A DNA stretch of 64,000 bases from Oscillospiraceae bacterium. Lineage in GTDB: Bacteria; Bacillota; Clostridia; Oscillospirales; Ruminococcaceae. The notes beneath the pieces are model-generated. The model was not told the DNA's origin. It saw only the letters and a program-made list of their open reading frames with translations, and ran no database searches. The position numbers and the translations under genes were made by a program. Positions 18,401 through 26,634 of the stretch are shown here, in pieces. Every line of letters starts with the position of its first letter. The stretch's first letter is position 1. The stretch lies in NCBI GenBank assembly GCA_020024155.1, contig JAHHUE010000003.1, positions 1 through 64,000 on the forward strand, given 5' to 3'.

Positions 18401-19168
18401 TTATTTTGCCTCTGTATCTTTTCTTTTATTTCTGCTTGTTTTTGAAGCTGATGATTTAAGTGCAATAACTTCACTTGGTTTAAGTTCTCTAAATTTACCT
18501 GGTGCAAGCATACCAAGCTTAACTGAACCAATTGAATTTCTGCGCAATCTTGCAACTTCAAGTCCAACAGCAGCACACATACGACGAACTTGACGGTTTT
18601 TGCCTTCTTTAATGGAAATTTCCAATACAGAACGATTTTCTTCCTGTGTAACAACTCTTACAACAGCTGGCAAAGTTTTTGTACCGTCATCAAGATAAAC
18701 ACCGTTAGCAAGTGCAATAAGCTGTTCTTCTGTAACTGTTGGTCTTACTGTTACACGGTAAAGTTTTGAAACTTGATGTGATGGATGTGTAAGCATATTT
18801 GCAAAATTACCATCATTTGTAAACAAAAGCAAGCCTTCACTGTCTTTATCCAATCTTCCAACTGGATAAACACGAACTGGAACATCTTGCATAAGTTCAA
18901 GAACAGTTTTTCTACCTCTGTCATCTTTGCTTGTTGTTATATATCCTCTTGGTTTATTAAGCATATAGTAGTAGTATTCTTTTTTCTTATCAAAGAATAC
19001 TCTCTGTCCATCAACAGTAAGCACATCTGCTCTTACATCCATTTTATCGCCAAGAGAAACAGGACGGCCGTTAAGACGCACTCTGTCTTCCAAAATTATT
19101 TGTTCTGCTTGTCTGCGTGAGCAAAGACCTTGGTCTGCCATTGCTTTCTGTATGCGTGTATCTCGCAT
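18401..19168 (-). CDS. rluB: rRNA pseudouridine synthase RluB
   Basis: A 255-residue RsuA/RluB-family enzyme that makes a pseudouridine in the peptidyl-transferase region of 23S rRNA. An S4 RNA-binding domain (residues 1-60, with GLCSRRQAE) precedes the catalytic domain, whose aspartate is D107 in GRLDKDSEGL. The C-terminus is a Lys/Ser-rich tail. It lies 13 bases behind gerW; this position behind scpB and gerW is common in Clostridia. Confidence 0.93.
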   Translation of the reverse strand: MRDTRIQKAMADQGLCSRRQAEQIILEDRVRLNGRPVSLGDKMDVRADVLTVDGQRVFFDKKKEYYYYMLNKPRGYITTSKDDRGRKTVLELMQDVPVRVYPVGRLDKDSEGLLLFTNDGNFANMLTHPSHQVSKLYRVTVRPTVTEEQLIALANGVYLDDGTKTLPAVVRVVTQEENRSVLEISIKEGKNRQVRRMCAAVGLEVARLRRNSIGSVKLGMLAPGKFRELKPSEVIALKSSASKTSRNKRKDTEAK

Positions 19169-19181
19169 TATATCCTCCTAA

Positions 19182-19613
19182 TTATTCAACAACTTCTGTG
19201 TTAACTACCTTTTCTTCTTTTATAATTGTTGCTTCTTGTTTTTTACCTGTTTTTGAAGCCACAAATCCTTCAACTTTATCTATAACTTCTGGAACCATAT
19301 TTACAAGACGGTCAATTGTTGCACCACCTTCTGCAAGCTGCATAAGACGCACATTGCCATCTTTTATAACCAAAAAGCCAACCGGTGTTATAGATGCACC
19401 ACTGGAAGCTGCACCACCAAACAAATCTTTTTGGGTTTTAGATGCAAAGTCTGTACCACCTGAAACAAAACCAAAAGAAATTTTAGAAATAGGTAAAATT
19501 GTTGTTCCGTCTTGTGTGTTTATAGGGGTTCCTATTATTGTGTTAGAATCCACCAAGTCACGCATTTTTTCTAATGCTGACGCCATCAATTCTTGTACTG
19601 GTTTTTCTGCCAT
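19182..19613 (-). CDS. ytfJ: GerW family sporulation protein (YtfJ)
   Basis: A 143-residue protein with the GerW/YtfJ core: a conserved start around LMASALEKMR, the glycine-rich strand KISFGFVSGGTDF, the GGAASSGASITPVGFLVI block and a Lys/Val-rich end. In B. subtilis GerW is a spore protein needed for normal germination with specific germinants. Its presence supports an endospore-former. It lies between DUF2953 (3 bases) and rluB (13 bases). Confidence 0.92.
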   Translation of the reverse strand: MAEKPVQELMASALEKMRDLVDSNTIIGTPINTQDGTTILPISKISFGFVSGGTDFASKTQKDLFGGAASSGASITPVGFLVIKDGNVRLMQLAEGGATIDRLVNMVPEVIDKVEGFVASKTGKKQEATIIKEEKVVNTEVVE

Positions 19614-19616
19614 AAT

Positions 19617-20291
19617 TTAATTCTCCTTTAAAGATTTGTTATTAGCCATAATTTGTTTATACTGTTTAAACAAATACCAGCCCAATGTAATTATTATACT
19701 AGGACACGCTTGTATTTTACAATAAAAATAAGTCTTATCTTCATAAAGATTGGCAAAATCTGCAACAAATATAGGGCTTTTATAAAAAATTTTGACATAT
19801 TTTTGCAAAATAATATTAACTGCATAAAAAGATGTTGTCATTGCAGCATATTTTTTTTGCAAATCGTGTGCATCATCGCTAGTTATAGGCATTATAAAAC
19901 TGACACCCTTTACTGTTATGCCATTAAATAAAATTTTAAACGCACCTTTAACAGTTTCAAGCACTTGTTTTACAATGTGTTTATTATTAAGAACATACTC
20001 AAATATTTCTTTAAATTTGTTCTTTTCTTTTTTTGTTTCTTTTGTATCTTTTTTTTCTGATTTTGCCGAGTTTGTTGGTTTCTTGGCAACTTTTTTAGGC
20101 TTATCTTTTTTTCTAAAAGAAATATTCAACGGATATACTTTTAATTTTAAAAAAAATAATCTTACCTTAACCACAAAATTTTTACTCTGCGTGTATTCCA
20201 CATAAAAAGTTCGTGGAACTAAGATAAACCAGATAATAATAATTAAAATCGCCAAAATAATCCAGCCTATAACAGCTAAAATTTTAAGCAT
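19617..20291 (-). CDS. DUF2953 domain membrane protein
   Basis: A 224-residue protein with one N-terminal transmembrane helix (about residues 3-27), a basic Lys-rich segment (about 60-92) and a C-terminal half with a further amphipathic region, as in DUF2953 proteins that precede ytfJ in Firmicute genomes. The function is unknown. The intervals to scpB (1 base) and ytfJ (3 bases) indicate one transcript. A sporulation role is inferred only from gene order. Confidence 0.8.
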   Translation of the reverse strand: MLKILAVIGWIILAILIIIIWFILVPRTFYVEYTQSKNFVVKVRLFFLKLKVYPLNISFRKKDKPKKVAKKPTNSAKSEKKDTKETKKEKNKFKEIFEYVLNNKHIVKQVLETVKGAFKILFNGITVKGVSFIMPITSDDAHDLQKKYAAMTTSFYAVNIILQKYVKIFYKSPIFVADFANLYEDKTYFYCKIQACPSIIITLGWYLFKQYKQIMANNKSLKEN

Positions 20292-20292
20292 T

Positions 20293-20850
20293 TTAATCTT
20301 CCTCTGCCAAACCTATTTGATATGTTTCATCAATTGATGAACTACTTTTTATTTTTGGTAACTGTTCAAGACTTTCAAGAGAGAAACTTCTCAAAAATAC
20401 TGGTGTTGTTCTATAACTTATTGGTTTACCTGGAATATCAAGTCTTCCTGCTTCTTCAATAAGATTTCTGCTCAAAAGTCTTTGTATACTGCTTGAAGAA
20501 TCCACACCTCTAACCTGTTCAATAAAAGCACGGGAAACTGGCTGATTATACGCAATAATTGCCAATGTTTCCATAGCAGCATTAGAAAGAGGAGCGTTCT
20601 TTTTCTGGCTTATAGCTTTATAAACATATTCTGCATATTCAGTATCAGTGGCAAATAATACAGTTTCTGCATTTCTTACAAGTCTTATACCACTTTCTGC
20701 GTCATTATATTTTTGGCTAAGAGTATCAAGAATATAATCTAACTGTTCCAAATCAATTTCAAGAACTTCTTTTAATTTCTGAGTGCTTATTCCTTCACCA
20801 CTTGCAAAAATTATAGCCTCTGCGGCACATAAACTTTGTTCTGTTGTCAT
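20293..20850 (-). CDS. scpB: segregation and condensation protein ScpB
   Basis: A 185-residue protein with two winged-helix domains, the second containing AIIAYNQPVSRAFIEQVRGVDSSS, split here as the typical ScpB motif IIAYNQPVSR and RGVDSS. ScpB dimers bind ScpA and regulate the SMC ring that compacts and segregates chromosomes. It begins three bases after scpA. Confidence 0.95.
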   Translation of the reverse strand: MTTEQSLCAAEAIIFASGEGISTQKLKEVLEIDLEQLDYILDTLSQKYNDAESGIRLVRNAETVLFATDTEYAEYVYKAISQKKNAPLSNAAMETLAIIAYNQPVSRAFIEQVRGVDSSSSIQRLLSRNLIEEAGRLDIPGKPISYRTTPVFLRSFSLESLEQLPKIKSSSSIDETYQIGLAEED

Positions 20851-20853
20851 AAA

Positions 20854-21555
20854 CTATCTCCTGTGCTGTTTTGAAAGTATCATATTTTCTTTATCATCTA
20901 TTGATATACGATGAGCACGAATAAGCTCTAAAATAGCCATAAATGTTGCAATAGCTTCGCTTTTACCTTTGCTTTTATCAAAAGCAGACTGCAAAGATGC
21001 AATTTTACTTTTCATAAGACATTTAAGCACTGTAAATATTTTAGCCTGCACTGAAACAAAAGGTGCAGAAACAATAGGGTCAAACTTTTCTTGTTTAGGT
21101 GGGGCACGTCTTATGGACTTATCATCTAGAATTTCATAAGCTTTAACTAAATCACTAATCGGATGAATAATATCGTATGTCAAATCTTCTTTTATAAGCA
21201 CTGTATCTCTTACAAAAACATTATCACCTATAAACATTTCTCTAAGCTGTTCTGATGCAATTTTCGCTTGACTATATTCAATAAGCTGACCTTGCAATTC
21301 TGCTTTAAGTTTTTCGCCTTCGTCATCTTTTGGAAGAAGATAAACAGATTTAAGATAAACAAGTCTTGCTGCCATATCTATAAAGTCACTGGCAATATCA
21401 AGATTCTGTTGCTGTGCCTCTTTGATAATTTCAAGATACTGATTTATTATAGTAATAATTTCAATATCTAAAATATTCATTTTATGTTTTGAAATAAGTG
21501 TCAGCAAAAGGTCTAGCGGGCCTTCAAACTGCTCCAATTTAAAATTAAGCTGCAT
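20854..21555 (-). CDS. scpA: segregation and condensation protein ScpA
   Basis: A 233-residue kleisin that bridges the SMC heads. The N-terminal motif FEGPLDLLLTLI (residues 9-20), the DIASDFIDMAARL helix and the C-terminal winged-helix region with FMAILELIR are diagnostic. It sits 11 bases behind the M50 protease gene and 3 bases ahead of scpB. Confidence 0.96.
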   Translation of the reverse strand: MQLNFKLEQFEGPLDLLLTLISKHKMNILDIEIITIINQYLEIIKEAQQQNLDIASDFIDMAARLVYLKSVYLLPKDDEGEKLKAELQGQLIEYSQAKIASEQLREMFIGDNVFVRDTVLIKEDLTYDIIHPISDLVKAYEILDDKSIRRAPPKQEKFDPIVSAPFVSVQAKIFTVLKCLMKSKIASLQSAFDKSKGKSEAIATFMAILELIRAHRISIDDKENMILSKQHRR

Positions 21556-21566
21556 TAAATCACCTT

Positions 21567-22226
21567 TTAAATCAAAAACATCCTAGCTATTATATCAACA
21601 AAAACTGTAATCTTATCAATAACTGAAAACACCATTGATGTCAAAATGCCTAATGGCAAATCCAAAATACCTGTTACAAGTACAAAAAACAAGCCAATGA
21701 AAATATACTGTTCGTATTCCATTACTTTGAAATAGAATTTATCTGGAAGGATATAGTTAAAAATTCTTGAGCCATCAAATGGAGGGAATGGCAAAAGATT
21801 AAAAATTGCCAAAGAAATATTTATTTGGCACATTGTTGCAAAAATAGTAAACAATGTTGAAATAACTACATTTGTACCAAAAGCCAAGCCAATATGTGAA
21901 AGCATTTTTGCAATTGCAAGGCTTATTGTTGCCAAAATAAGATTTGAAATAGGGCCTGCTGCTGCTGAAATTGCCATACCTTTTTTTCTATCATCAAAAT
22001 TGTTTGGATTTATAGGCACAGGTTTTGCCCAGCCTATACCTGTTAAAATAAGTGCCAAAGAACCAACAAGGTCAAAATGAGCCATAGGGTTCAAAGTCAA
22101 TCTTCCCTGATATCTTGCAGTTGGGTCACCAAGTTTGTCTGCAACATAAGCATGAGCTGCTTCATGTACAGGAATTGTTGTCACAAGGACAATTGCTCTT
22201 ACAATAATACTAAAAATATCCATCAA
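21567..22226 (-). CDS. site-2 protease family (M50) membrane metalloprotease
   Basis: A 219-residue protein with six hydrophobic segments. The zinc-binding motif HEAAH is at 21-25 and the second metal-ligand motif is LLPFPPFDGSRI (about 155). It matches the short Rip/YwhC-type M50 proteases that precede scpA in Firmicutes. Substrates are unknown. It has a clear promoter (22264-22292) and leads the scp-gerW-rluB operon. Confidence 0.9.
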   Translation of the reverse strand: MMDIFSIIVRAIVLVTTIPVHEAAHAYVADKLGDPTARYQGRLTLNPMAHFDLVGSLALILTGIGWAKPVPINPNNFDDRKKGMAISAAAGPISNLILATISLAIAKMLSHIGLAFGTNVVISTLFTIFATMCQINISLAIFNLLPFPPFDGSRIFNYILPDKFYFKVMEYEQYIFIGLFFVLVTGILDLPLGILTSMVFSVIDKITVFVDIIARMFLI

Positions 22227-22263
22227 ATTCTCCTATTATTACTAATATTAATCTAATATCTTA

Positions 22264-22292
22264 ATTATATTGGTTTATTCATCTTTTTTCAA
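22264..22292 (-). promoter_or_regulatory. promoter of the M50-scpAB-gerW-rluB operon
   Basis: On the minus strand TTGAAA (22287-22292), a 17-base spacer and TATAAT (22264-22269), 38 bases ahead of the first start codon. Confidence 0.85.
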
Positions 22293-22371
22293 GTGCCAAC
22301 CATTTATAGCCTTGTATTTATATATTATAATATTATTGTGATAATTTTTAAAAAATAATTGCAATTTATAC

Positions 22372-22400
22372 TTGATATTCTTATAGCTTTGTGGTAAACT
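22372..22400 (+). promoter_or_regulatory. rpmB promoter P1
   Basis: TTGATA (22372-22377), 17 bases, TAAACT (22395-22400). A transcript from here would run through the hairpin at 22419-22441 before reaching rpmB. Confidence 0.6.
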
Positions 22401-22418
22401 AATTTAGCAACGATAAAG

Positions 22419-22452
22419 AATGCAATTTTGGGTATTGCATTTTTATAATTTT
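22419..22452 (+). terminator. terminator-like hairpin in the rpmB leader
   Basis: AATGCAAT (22419-22426) pairs with ATTGCATT (22434-22441) around a 7-base loop and is followed by TTTATAATTTTT. It lies between two candidate promoters and shares bases with the -35 box of the second. Confidence 0.55.
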
Positions 22453-22463
22453 TATGCTAGAAT
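22435..22463 (+). promoter_or_regulatory. rpmB promoter P2
   Basis: TTGCAT (22435-22440), 17 bases, TAGAAT (22458-22463). The -35 box lies inside the right arm of the leader hairpin. The start codon is 36 bases downstream with AGGAGGT in between. Confidence 0.65.
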
Positions 22464-22498
22464 GTTATAGTTGATTAAATTTTAGGAGGTGCAACAGA

Positions 22499-22687
22499 AT
22501 GGCAAAATGTGATTGTTGTGGTAAAGGTGTTAACTTTGGTATCAAAGTTTCTCACTCTCATAGACGCTCAAACAGAGCTTGGAAACCAAATGTAAAAAGA
22601 GTTAAAGCTATCGTAGACGGTTCTCCACGCTATATTCACGCTTGCACCAGATGTCTTCGCTCTGGTAAGGTAACAAGAGCTCTCTAA
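22499..22687 (+). CDS. rpmB: 50S ribosomal protein L28
   Basis: A 62-residue basic protein of the large ribosomal subunit. It has the zinc-binding (C+) form with C4/C7 and C49/C52, and the RRSNRAWKPN motif (22-31) typical of L28. AGGAGGT lies at a good distance from the ATG. It is a single-gene unit with two candidate promoters and a terminator. Confidence 0.96.
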   Translation: MAKCDCCGKGVNFGIKVSHSHRRSNRAWKPNVKRVKAIVDGSPRYIHACTRCLRSGKVTRAL

Positions 22688-22709
22688 TTTTAAAAAAGAA
22701 GAAAATTAC

Positions 22710-22747
22710 AGCTGACTTATTGTTAATGATAGGTCAGCTATTTTTTT
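22710..22747 (+). terminator. terminator of rpmB
   Basis: AGCTGAC (22710-22716) pairs with GTCAGCT (22733-22739), extended inward by four more pairs including a wobble, and is followed by A and seven T. Confidence 0.88.
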
Positions 22748-22779
22748 GTTTTGTATCAGTAATTTAAAACGGAGGTAAA

Positions 22780-23403
22780 ATGCAATATTCAAGTATAAAA
22801 AACAAAATTACACATTATTTATTATTGACTGTTGGCACTGGTATTCTAGCTTTCGGATTATTTAACATTCACGAACAAAGCCAAATAACTGAAGGTGGAG
22901 TTCTTGGTGTAATATTACTTTTAAATCATTGGTTTAAAATCAGCCCTAGTATTTCTGGTATTATAATAGATTTATCCTGTTACTTGCTTGGTTGGAAATT
23001 GTTTGGCAGTCAATTTTTAAAAAATGCACTTTTTGCATCATTTTCATTTTCTTTATGGTATTCAGTATGGGAAAAAGCTGGATATATGCTGCCAAATTTT
23101 TCTAACAACCCAATAATTGCATCTATTTTAGGGGCATTGTTTGTGGGTATAAGTGTAGGTATTGTTATAAGACAAGGTGGCGCAGCTGGTGGTGATGATG
23201 TTTTGGCTCTTGCAATTTCAAAAGCCGTTAAATGTAAAATCTCTCAAGCTTACTTAGTAACAGATATAATAATTCTTCTGTTATCACTATCATATATTCC
23301 TTTTTCAAAAATATTTTACTCTCTTATAACAGTAATTTTATCATCTTTTATAATAGACAAGGTACAGTCTATGGGTTCAAAATCTACATTACAAATGGCT
23401 TAA
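22780..23403 (+). CDS. YitT family membrane protein, short form
   Basis: A 207-residue protein with five to six hydrophobic segments and the YitT motifs GGVLGVILLL and GGAAGGDDVLAL. YitT proteins normally carry a C-terminal DUF2179 cytoplasmic domain and reach about 280 residues; this one stops right after the last membrane segment, so it lacks that domain. The role of the family is not established. The start follows GGAGGTAAA. Confidence 0.85.
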   Translation: MQYSSIKNKITHYLLLTVGTGILAFGLFNIHEQSQITEGGVLGVILLLNHWFKISPSISGIIIDLSCYLLGWKLFGSQFLKNALFASFSFSLWYSVWEKAGYMLPNFSNNPIIASILGALFVGISVGIVIRQGGAAGGDDVLALAISKAVKCKISQAYLVTDIIILLLSLSYIPFSKIFYSLITVILSSFIIDKVQSMGSKSTLQMA

Positions 23404-23420
23404 TTAGTAAATTATAAAAT

Positions 23421-23447
23421 AAAAAGGACGGAAATTCCGTCCTTTTT
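23421..23447. terminator. bidirectional terminator between yitT and glyS
   Basis: AAAAAGGACGGA and its inverted copy TCCGTCCTTTTT meet around a 3-base loop, giving a T-run on both strands. It serves the convergent yitT (plus) and glyS (minus) genes. Confidence 0.88.
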
Positions 23448-23454
23448 ATTTTAA

Positions 23455-24834
23455 TTAAAATTCAATTTTATTTGCAATATATTCTTTAAGGTCTTTAATT
23501 GCAACTCTTTCCTGTTGCATTGTATCTCTGTCACGAACTGTTACGCAACCATCTTCAACACTTTCAAAGTCATATGTAATGCAAAGAGGTGTACCAATTT
23601 CATCCTGACGGCGATATCTTTTACCGATAGAACCAGCTTCATCGTAGTCAATCATAAAGTATTTCTGTAACTGATGGTAAACTTCTGTTGCCTGCTCACT
23701 CAATTTTTTGGAAAGTGGCAAGATACAAGCTTTGTATGGAGCAAGTGTTGGGTGTAAATGAAGAACAACTCTTGTATCGTTCTTTTCTGCATCAACAACT
23801 TCTTCATCATAAGCTTCTATAAGCAATGCAAGAGCAACACGGTCTGCACCAAGAGATGGTTCAATAACATGTGGAATGTAGTGTTCGTTTGTTTCTGGGT
23901 CAAAGTATTCAATTGGTTTACCACACTGTTCAGAGTGCTGTGTAAGGTCAAATGAACCTCTGTCAGCAATACCCCAAAGTTCACCCCAACCAAATGGGAA
24001 CATAAATTCAATATCTGTTGTTGCTGTTGAGTAGTGAGAAAGTTCTTCTTGTGCGTGGTCACGAAGTTTAAGATTTTCTTCTTTCATACCAAGAGAAAGC
24101 AACCAGTTATAGCAGTATTCTCTCCAATATTTAAACCATTCCATATTTGTGCCTGGTTTGATGAAGAATTCAAGTTCCATCTGTTCAAACTCTCTTGTAC
24201 GGAATGTAAAGTTACCTGGTGTAATTTCGTTACGAAAGCTCTTACCAATCTGAGCAACGCCAAATGGCAATTTTCTTCTTGTTGTTCTTTGAATATTAGC
24301 AAAGTTTACAAATATACCTTGTGCTGTTTCTGGACGAAGAAAGATTTCGTTTTTAGCATCTTCTGTAACGCCTTGGAATGTTTTAAACATAAGATTGAAT
24401 TTTCTTATATCTGTAAAGTTTGTGCCACCACATTCTGGGCAAGTAATGCCTTTTTCTGTGATAAAAGCTCTCATCTGTTCATTAGACCAACCTGCACATT
24501 CAAAGCCTGCATCTTCAATAAGTTTGTCTGCACGATGACGAGTTTTACAATCTTTACAGTCCATAAGTGGGTCAGAGAAACCACCTACATGGCCTGAAGC
24601 AACCCAAACTTGAGGGTTCATCAAAATTGCACTATCAAGACCAACATTGTATGGACTTTCCTGAACAAATTTCTTTCTCCATGCTGCTTTTACATTATTT
24701 TTAAATTCAACACCTAATGGGCCGTAGTCCCAAGTGTTTGCAAGACCACCATAAATTTCACTGCCTGCATATACAAAGCCTCTGCCTTTGCATAAAGCAA
24801 TGATTTTTTCCATTGTTTTATCCTGATTTAACAT
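23455..24834 (-). CDS. glyS: glycyl-tRNA synthetase, single-chain (alpha2) type
   Basis: About 459 residues. A class II synthetase charging tRNA-Gly, of the dimeric archaeal/eukaryotic-like type also found in Firmicutes. Motif 1 region [11 protein letters not shown], motif 2 [21 protein letters not shown] and motif 3 [13 protein letters not shown] are seen in part (motif 2 core [10 protein letters not shown]). A zinc-like insertion has [11 protein letters not shown] and CPECGG. The C-terminal anticodon-binding domain is present. The start is the ATG at 24834 with GGAGGCAGAG upstream; a GTG four codons earlier would contain that site. No T-box leader was found in the short upstream region. Confidence 0.95.
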   Translation of the reverse strand: MLNQDKTMEKIIALCKGRGFVYAGSEIYGGLANTWDYGPLGVEFKNNVKAAWRKKFVQESPYNVGLDSAILMNPQVWVASGHVGGFSDPLMDCKDCKTRHRADKLIEDAGFECAGWSNEQMRAFITEKGITCPECGGTNFTDIRKFNLMFKTFQGVTEDAKNEIFLRPETAQGIFVNFANIQRTTRRKLPFGVAQIGKSFRNEITPGNFTFRTREFEQMELEFFIKPGTNMEWFKYWREYCYNWLLSLGMKEENLKLRDHAQEELSHYSTATTDIEFMFPFGWGELWGIADRGSFDLTQHSEQCGKPIEYFDPETNEHYIPHVIEPSLGADRVALALLIEAYDEEVVDAEKNDTRVVLHLHPTLAPYKACILPLSKKLSEQATEVYHQLQKYFMIDYDEAGSIGKRYRRQDEIGTPLCITYDFESVEDGCVTVRDRDTMQQERVAIKDLKEYIANKIEF

Positions 24835-24958
24835 CTCTGCCTCCACATATTATATAGCTTGATAATAGTATATATTCATACTATTATATAATAAACTTTT
24901 AGAAGATTTTAGTCAATAGACAATAGGTTTTTAACTTATTTTGATTTTAAGAAAAACT

Positions 24959-24988
24959 ATAATAATTTTCACTTGATTTATTTGTCAA
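24959..24988 (-). promoter_or_regulatory. promoter of glyS
   Basis: On the minus strand TTGACA (24983-24988), 18 bases, TATTAT (24959-24964). The -35 box overlaps a plus-strand TTGTCA, see the divergent promoter entry. Confidence 0.75.
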
Positions 24989-25009
24989 AATATTATAAAT
25001 TATTATAGT
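24982..25009 (+). promoter_or_regulatory. candidate promoter of the YjiH gene, sharing its -35 with glyS
   Basis: TTGTCA (24982-24987), 16 bases, TATAGT (25004-25009), 51 bases before the ATG. The -35 lies on the same near-palindromic TTTGTCAAA used by the glyS promoter on the other strand. The AT-richness makes the -10 choice uncertain. Confidence 0.4.
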
Positions 25010-25059
25010 ATGTGATTATTTATACATAAAATATAAAAAATATATTATAAGGAGACATT

Positions 25060-26397
25060 ATGAAAATACTTAAAGATTCAAGATTTTACAAATTTTTAAT
25101 ACCTTCTCTAATTGGTATATTTTTGTTTATAACACCAATAAGTCAAAATGGTCATTTAACAATACCAGTTGCAGTTTTTGCAAACAAACTCCTAGATTTT
25201 ATAGGCGATAAAAGCCTTTTAATTATTTATATTCTTATTTCTATAAGCACCATAATAACAATATTACATAAAATCTTTAAATTCAAATTTATAAAAATAG
25301 ACCCTAAAATAGACAATCTTTTTAGTCCTTCTAGTTTTTGGTTTTGGGTTAGAGTTACAGGTTTTATATTTGCAAATATGATTTTCTGGGGCGTTGGTCC
25401 AGAAGCTGTTATTAGTGATAATACCGGCAGTCTTATTGCAAATGACCTTATGCCTATTCTTGTTTGTGTATTTTTACTTGCAGGTTTTCTTTTGGCTTTG
25501 TTATTAAACTTTGGTTTGTTGGACTTTTTCGGCTCTTTGCTTATAAAAGTTATGCGTCCTTTATTTAACTTACCAGGACGCAGTGCGTTAGACTGTATTG
25601 CTTCATGGCTTGGAGATGGTTCAATTGGTGTTCTTTTAACAAGTAAGCAGTACGAAGAAGGTTTTTACTCAAAAAGAGAAGCTACTGTAATTGCAACAAC
25701 TTTTTCTGCCGTAAGTATCACTTTTGCACTTGTTGTTATAAGTGAAGTTGGCCTTGAACATATGTTCCTTCCTTTCTATTTTACAGTTTCTATTGCAGGT
25801 ATAGTTGCCGCAATAATCGTACCAAAATTTGCTCCTTTGTCCAAAATTCCAGACTCATATTGTGTAGAAAATCCTGTTAAAGAATCTATTCCTGAAAACG
25901 TATCCAGTTTTAAATATGGTATGTCACTTGCTTTGAAAAAAGCAGAAAATGCACCAACTGTTAAAAGCTTTATCAAAGAAGGAATAGAAAATGTTTTTGA
26001 AATGTGGTTTGGAACATTGCCTGTAATTCTTGCTCTTGGTACAGTTGCACTTATCATTGCAGAGTACACTCCTGTATTTAAAATACTTGGTATTCCATTT
26101 ATTCCAATATACAAATTACTTGCTATTCCAGAGGCTGAGCTTGCCAGTCAAACAGTTATTGTAGGCTTTGCTGATATGTTCTTGCCAAGTGTTATTGCAA
26201 GTGGAATACAAAGCGAAATGACACGCTTTGTAGTTGCAGCAACAAGTGTTACACAGCTTATTTATATGTCTGAAATAGGCAGTATAATAATGGGCAGCAA
26301 AATACCTGTTTCTATTAAAAATCTTTTTATCATTTTCCTTGAAAGAACAATAGTTACATTGCCAGTTATCGCTCTTATTGCACATTTAATTTTTTAA
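25060..26397 (+). CDS. YjiH family membrane protein (nucleoside-recognition/GATE type)
   Basis: A 445-residue protein with about ten transmembrane segments. It contains two nucleoside-recognition (GATE) regions, the first around PLFNLPGRSALDCIASWLG (residues about 166-184) and the second after residue 320, as in YjiH and spore maturation SpmA/B-like proteins. These are suspected transporters or gates; the substrate is unknown. The start follows AAGGAGACATT. It is divergent from glyS and is followed by its own terminator. Confidence 0.85.
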   Translation: MKILKDSRFYKFLIPSLIGIFLFITPISQNGHLTIPVAVFANKLLDFIGDKSLLIIYILISISTIITILHKIFKFKFIKIDPKIDNLFSPSSFWFWVRVTGFIFANMIFWGVGPEAVISDNTGSLIANDLMPILVCVFLLAGFLLALLLNFGLLDFFGSLLIKVMRPLFNLPGRSALDCIASWLGDGSIGVLLTSKQYEEGFYSKREATVIATTFSAVSITFALVVISEVGLEHMFLPFYFTVSIAGIVAAIIVPKFAPLSKIPDSYCVENPVKESIPENVSSFKYGMSLALKKAENAPTVKSFIKEGIENVFEMWFGTLPVILALGTVALIIAEYTPVFKILGIPFIPIYKLLAIPEAELASQTVIVGFADMFLPSVIASGIQSEMTRFVVAATSVTQLIYMSEIGSIIMGSKIPVSIKNLFIIFLERTIVTLPVIALIAHLIF

Positions 26398-26412
26398 TAT
26401 TAAATTATTCAC

Positions 26413-26439
26413 AAAAGGCCACAATTAAAGTGGTCTTTT
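26413..26439 (+). terminator. terminator of the YjiH gene
   Basis: AAAAGGCCAC (26413-26422) pairs with GTGGTCTTTT (26430-26439) with one wobble; T-rich sequence follows. Confidence 0.85.
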
Positions 26440-26462
26440 CTATTTTATTAACTCTTATTTTA

Positions 26463-26471
26463 TGTTATAAT
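26463..26471 (+). promoter_or_regulatory. extended -10 promoter of tRNA-Arg
   Basis: TGTTATAAT (26463-26471) fits the extended -10 form TGnTATAAT. No good -35 is visible. The tRNA starts 26 bases further on. Confidence 0.6.
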
Positions 26472-26497
26472 ATTAATGTTTCTATTTAATGTGTTAT

Positions 26498-26574
26498 GCG
26501 CTTATAGCTCAGTTGGATAGAGCGTTCGGCTCCGACCCGAAAGGCCGCTGGTTCGATTCCAGTTAAGCGCACCA
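26498..26574 (+). tRNA. tRNA-Arg (anticodon CCG)
   Basis: A complete cloverleaf: acceptor stem GCGCTTA/TAAGCGC, D arm AGCTCAGTTGGATAGAGC, anticodon stem TTCGG/CCGAA with loop CTCCGAC (anticodon CCG), T arm with GGTTCGATTCC, discriminator A and an encoded CCA. It reads the CGG arginine codon. Confidence 0.96.
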
Positions 26575-26634
26575 AAACTTATTTATATAAAATTTTATCA
26601 GCACAGATTTATTACAATTAAAAGGAAAATATTT

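Noticed and set aside
24835-25059. T-box leader upstream of glyS
   Set aside because: The gap is short and AT-rich, with no specifier stem, T-box motif or antiterminator hairpin visible.
26575-26634. Attachment site at tRNA-Arg
   Set aside because: No integrase gene or direct repeat of the tRNA 3' end was seen downstream.
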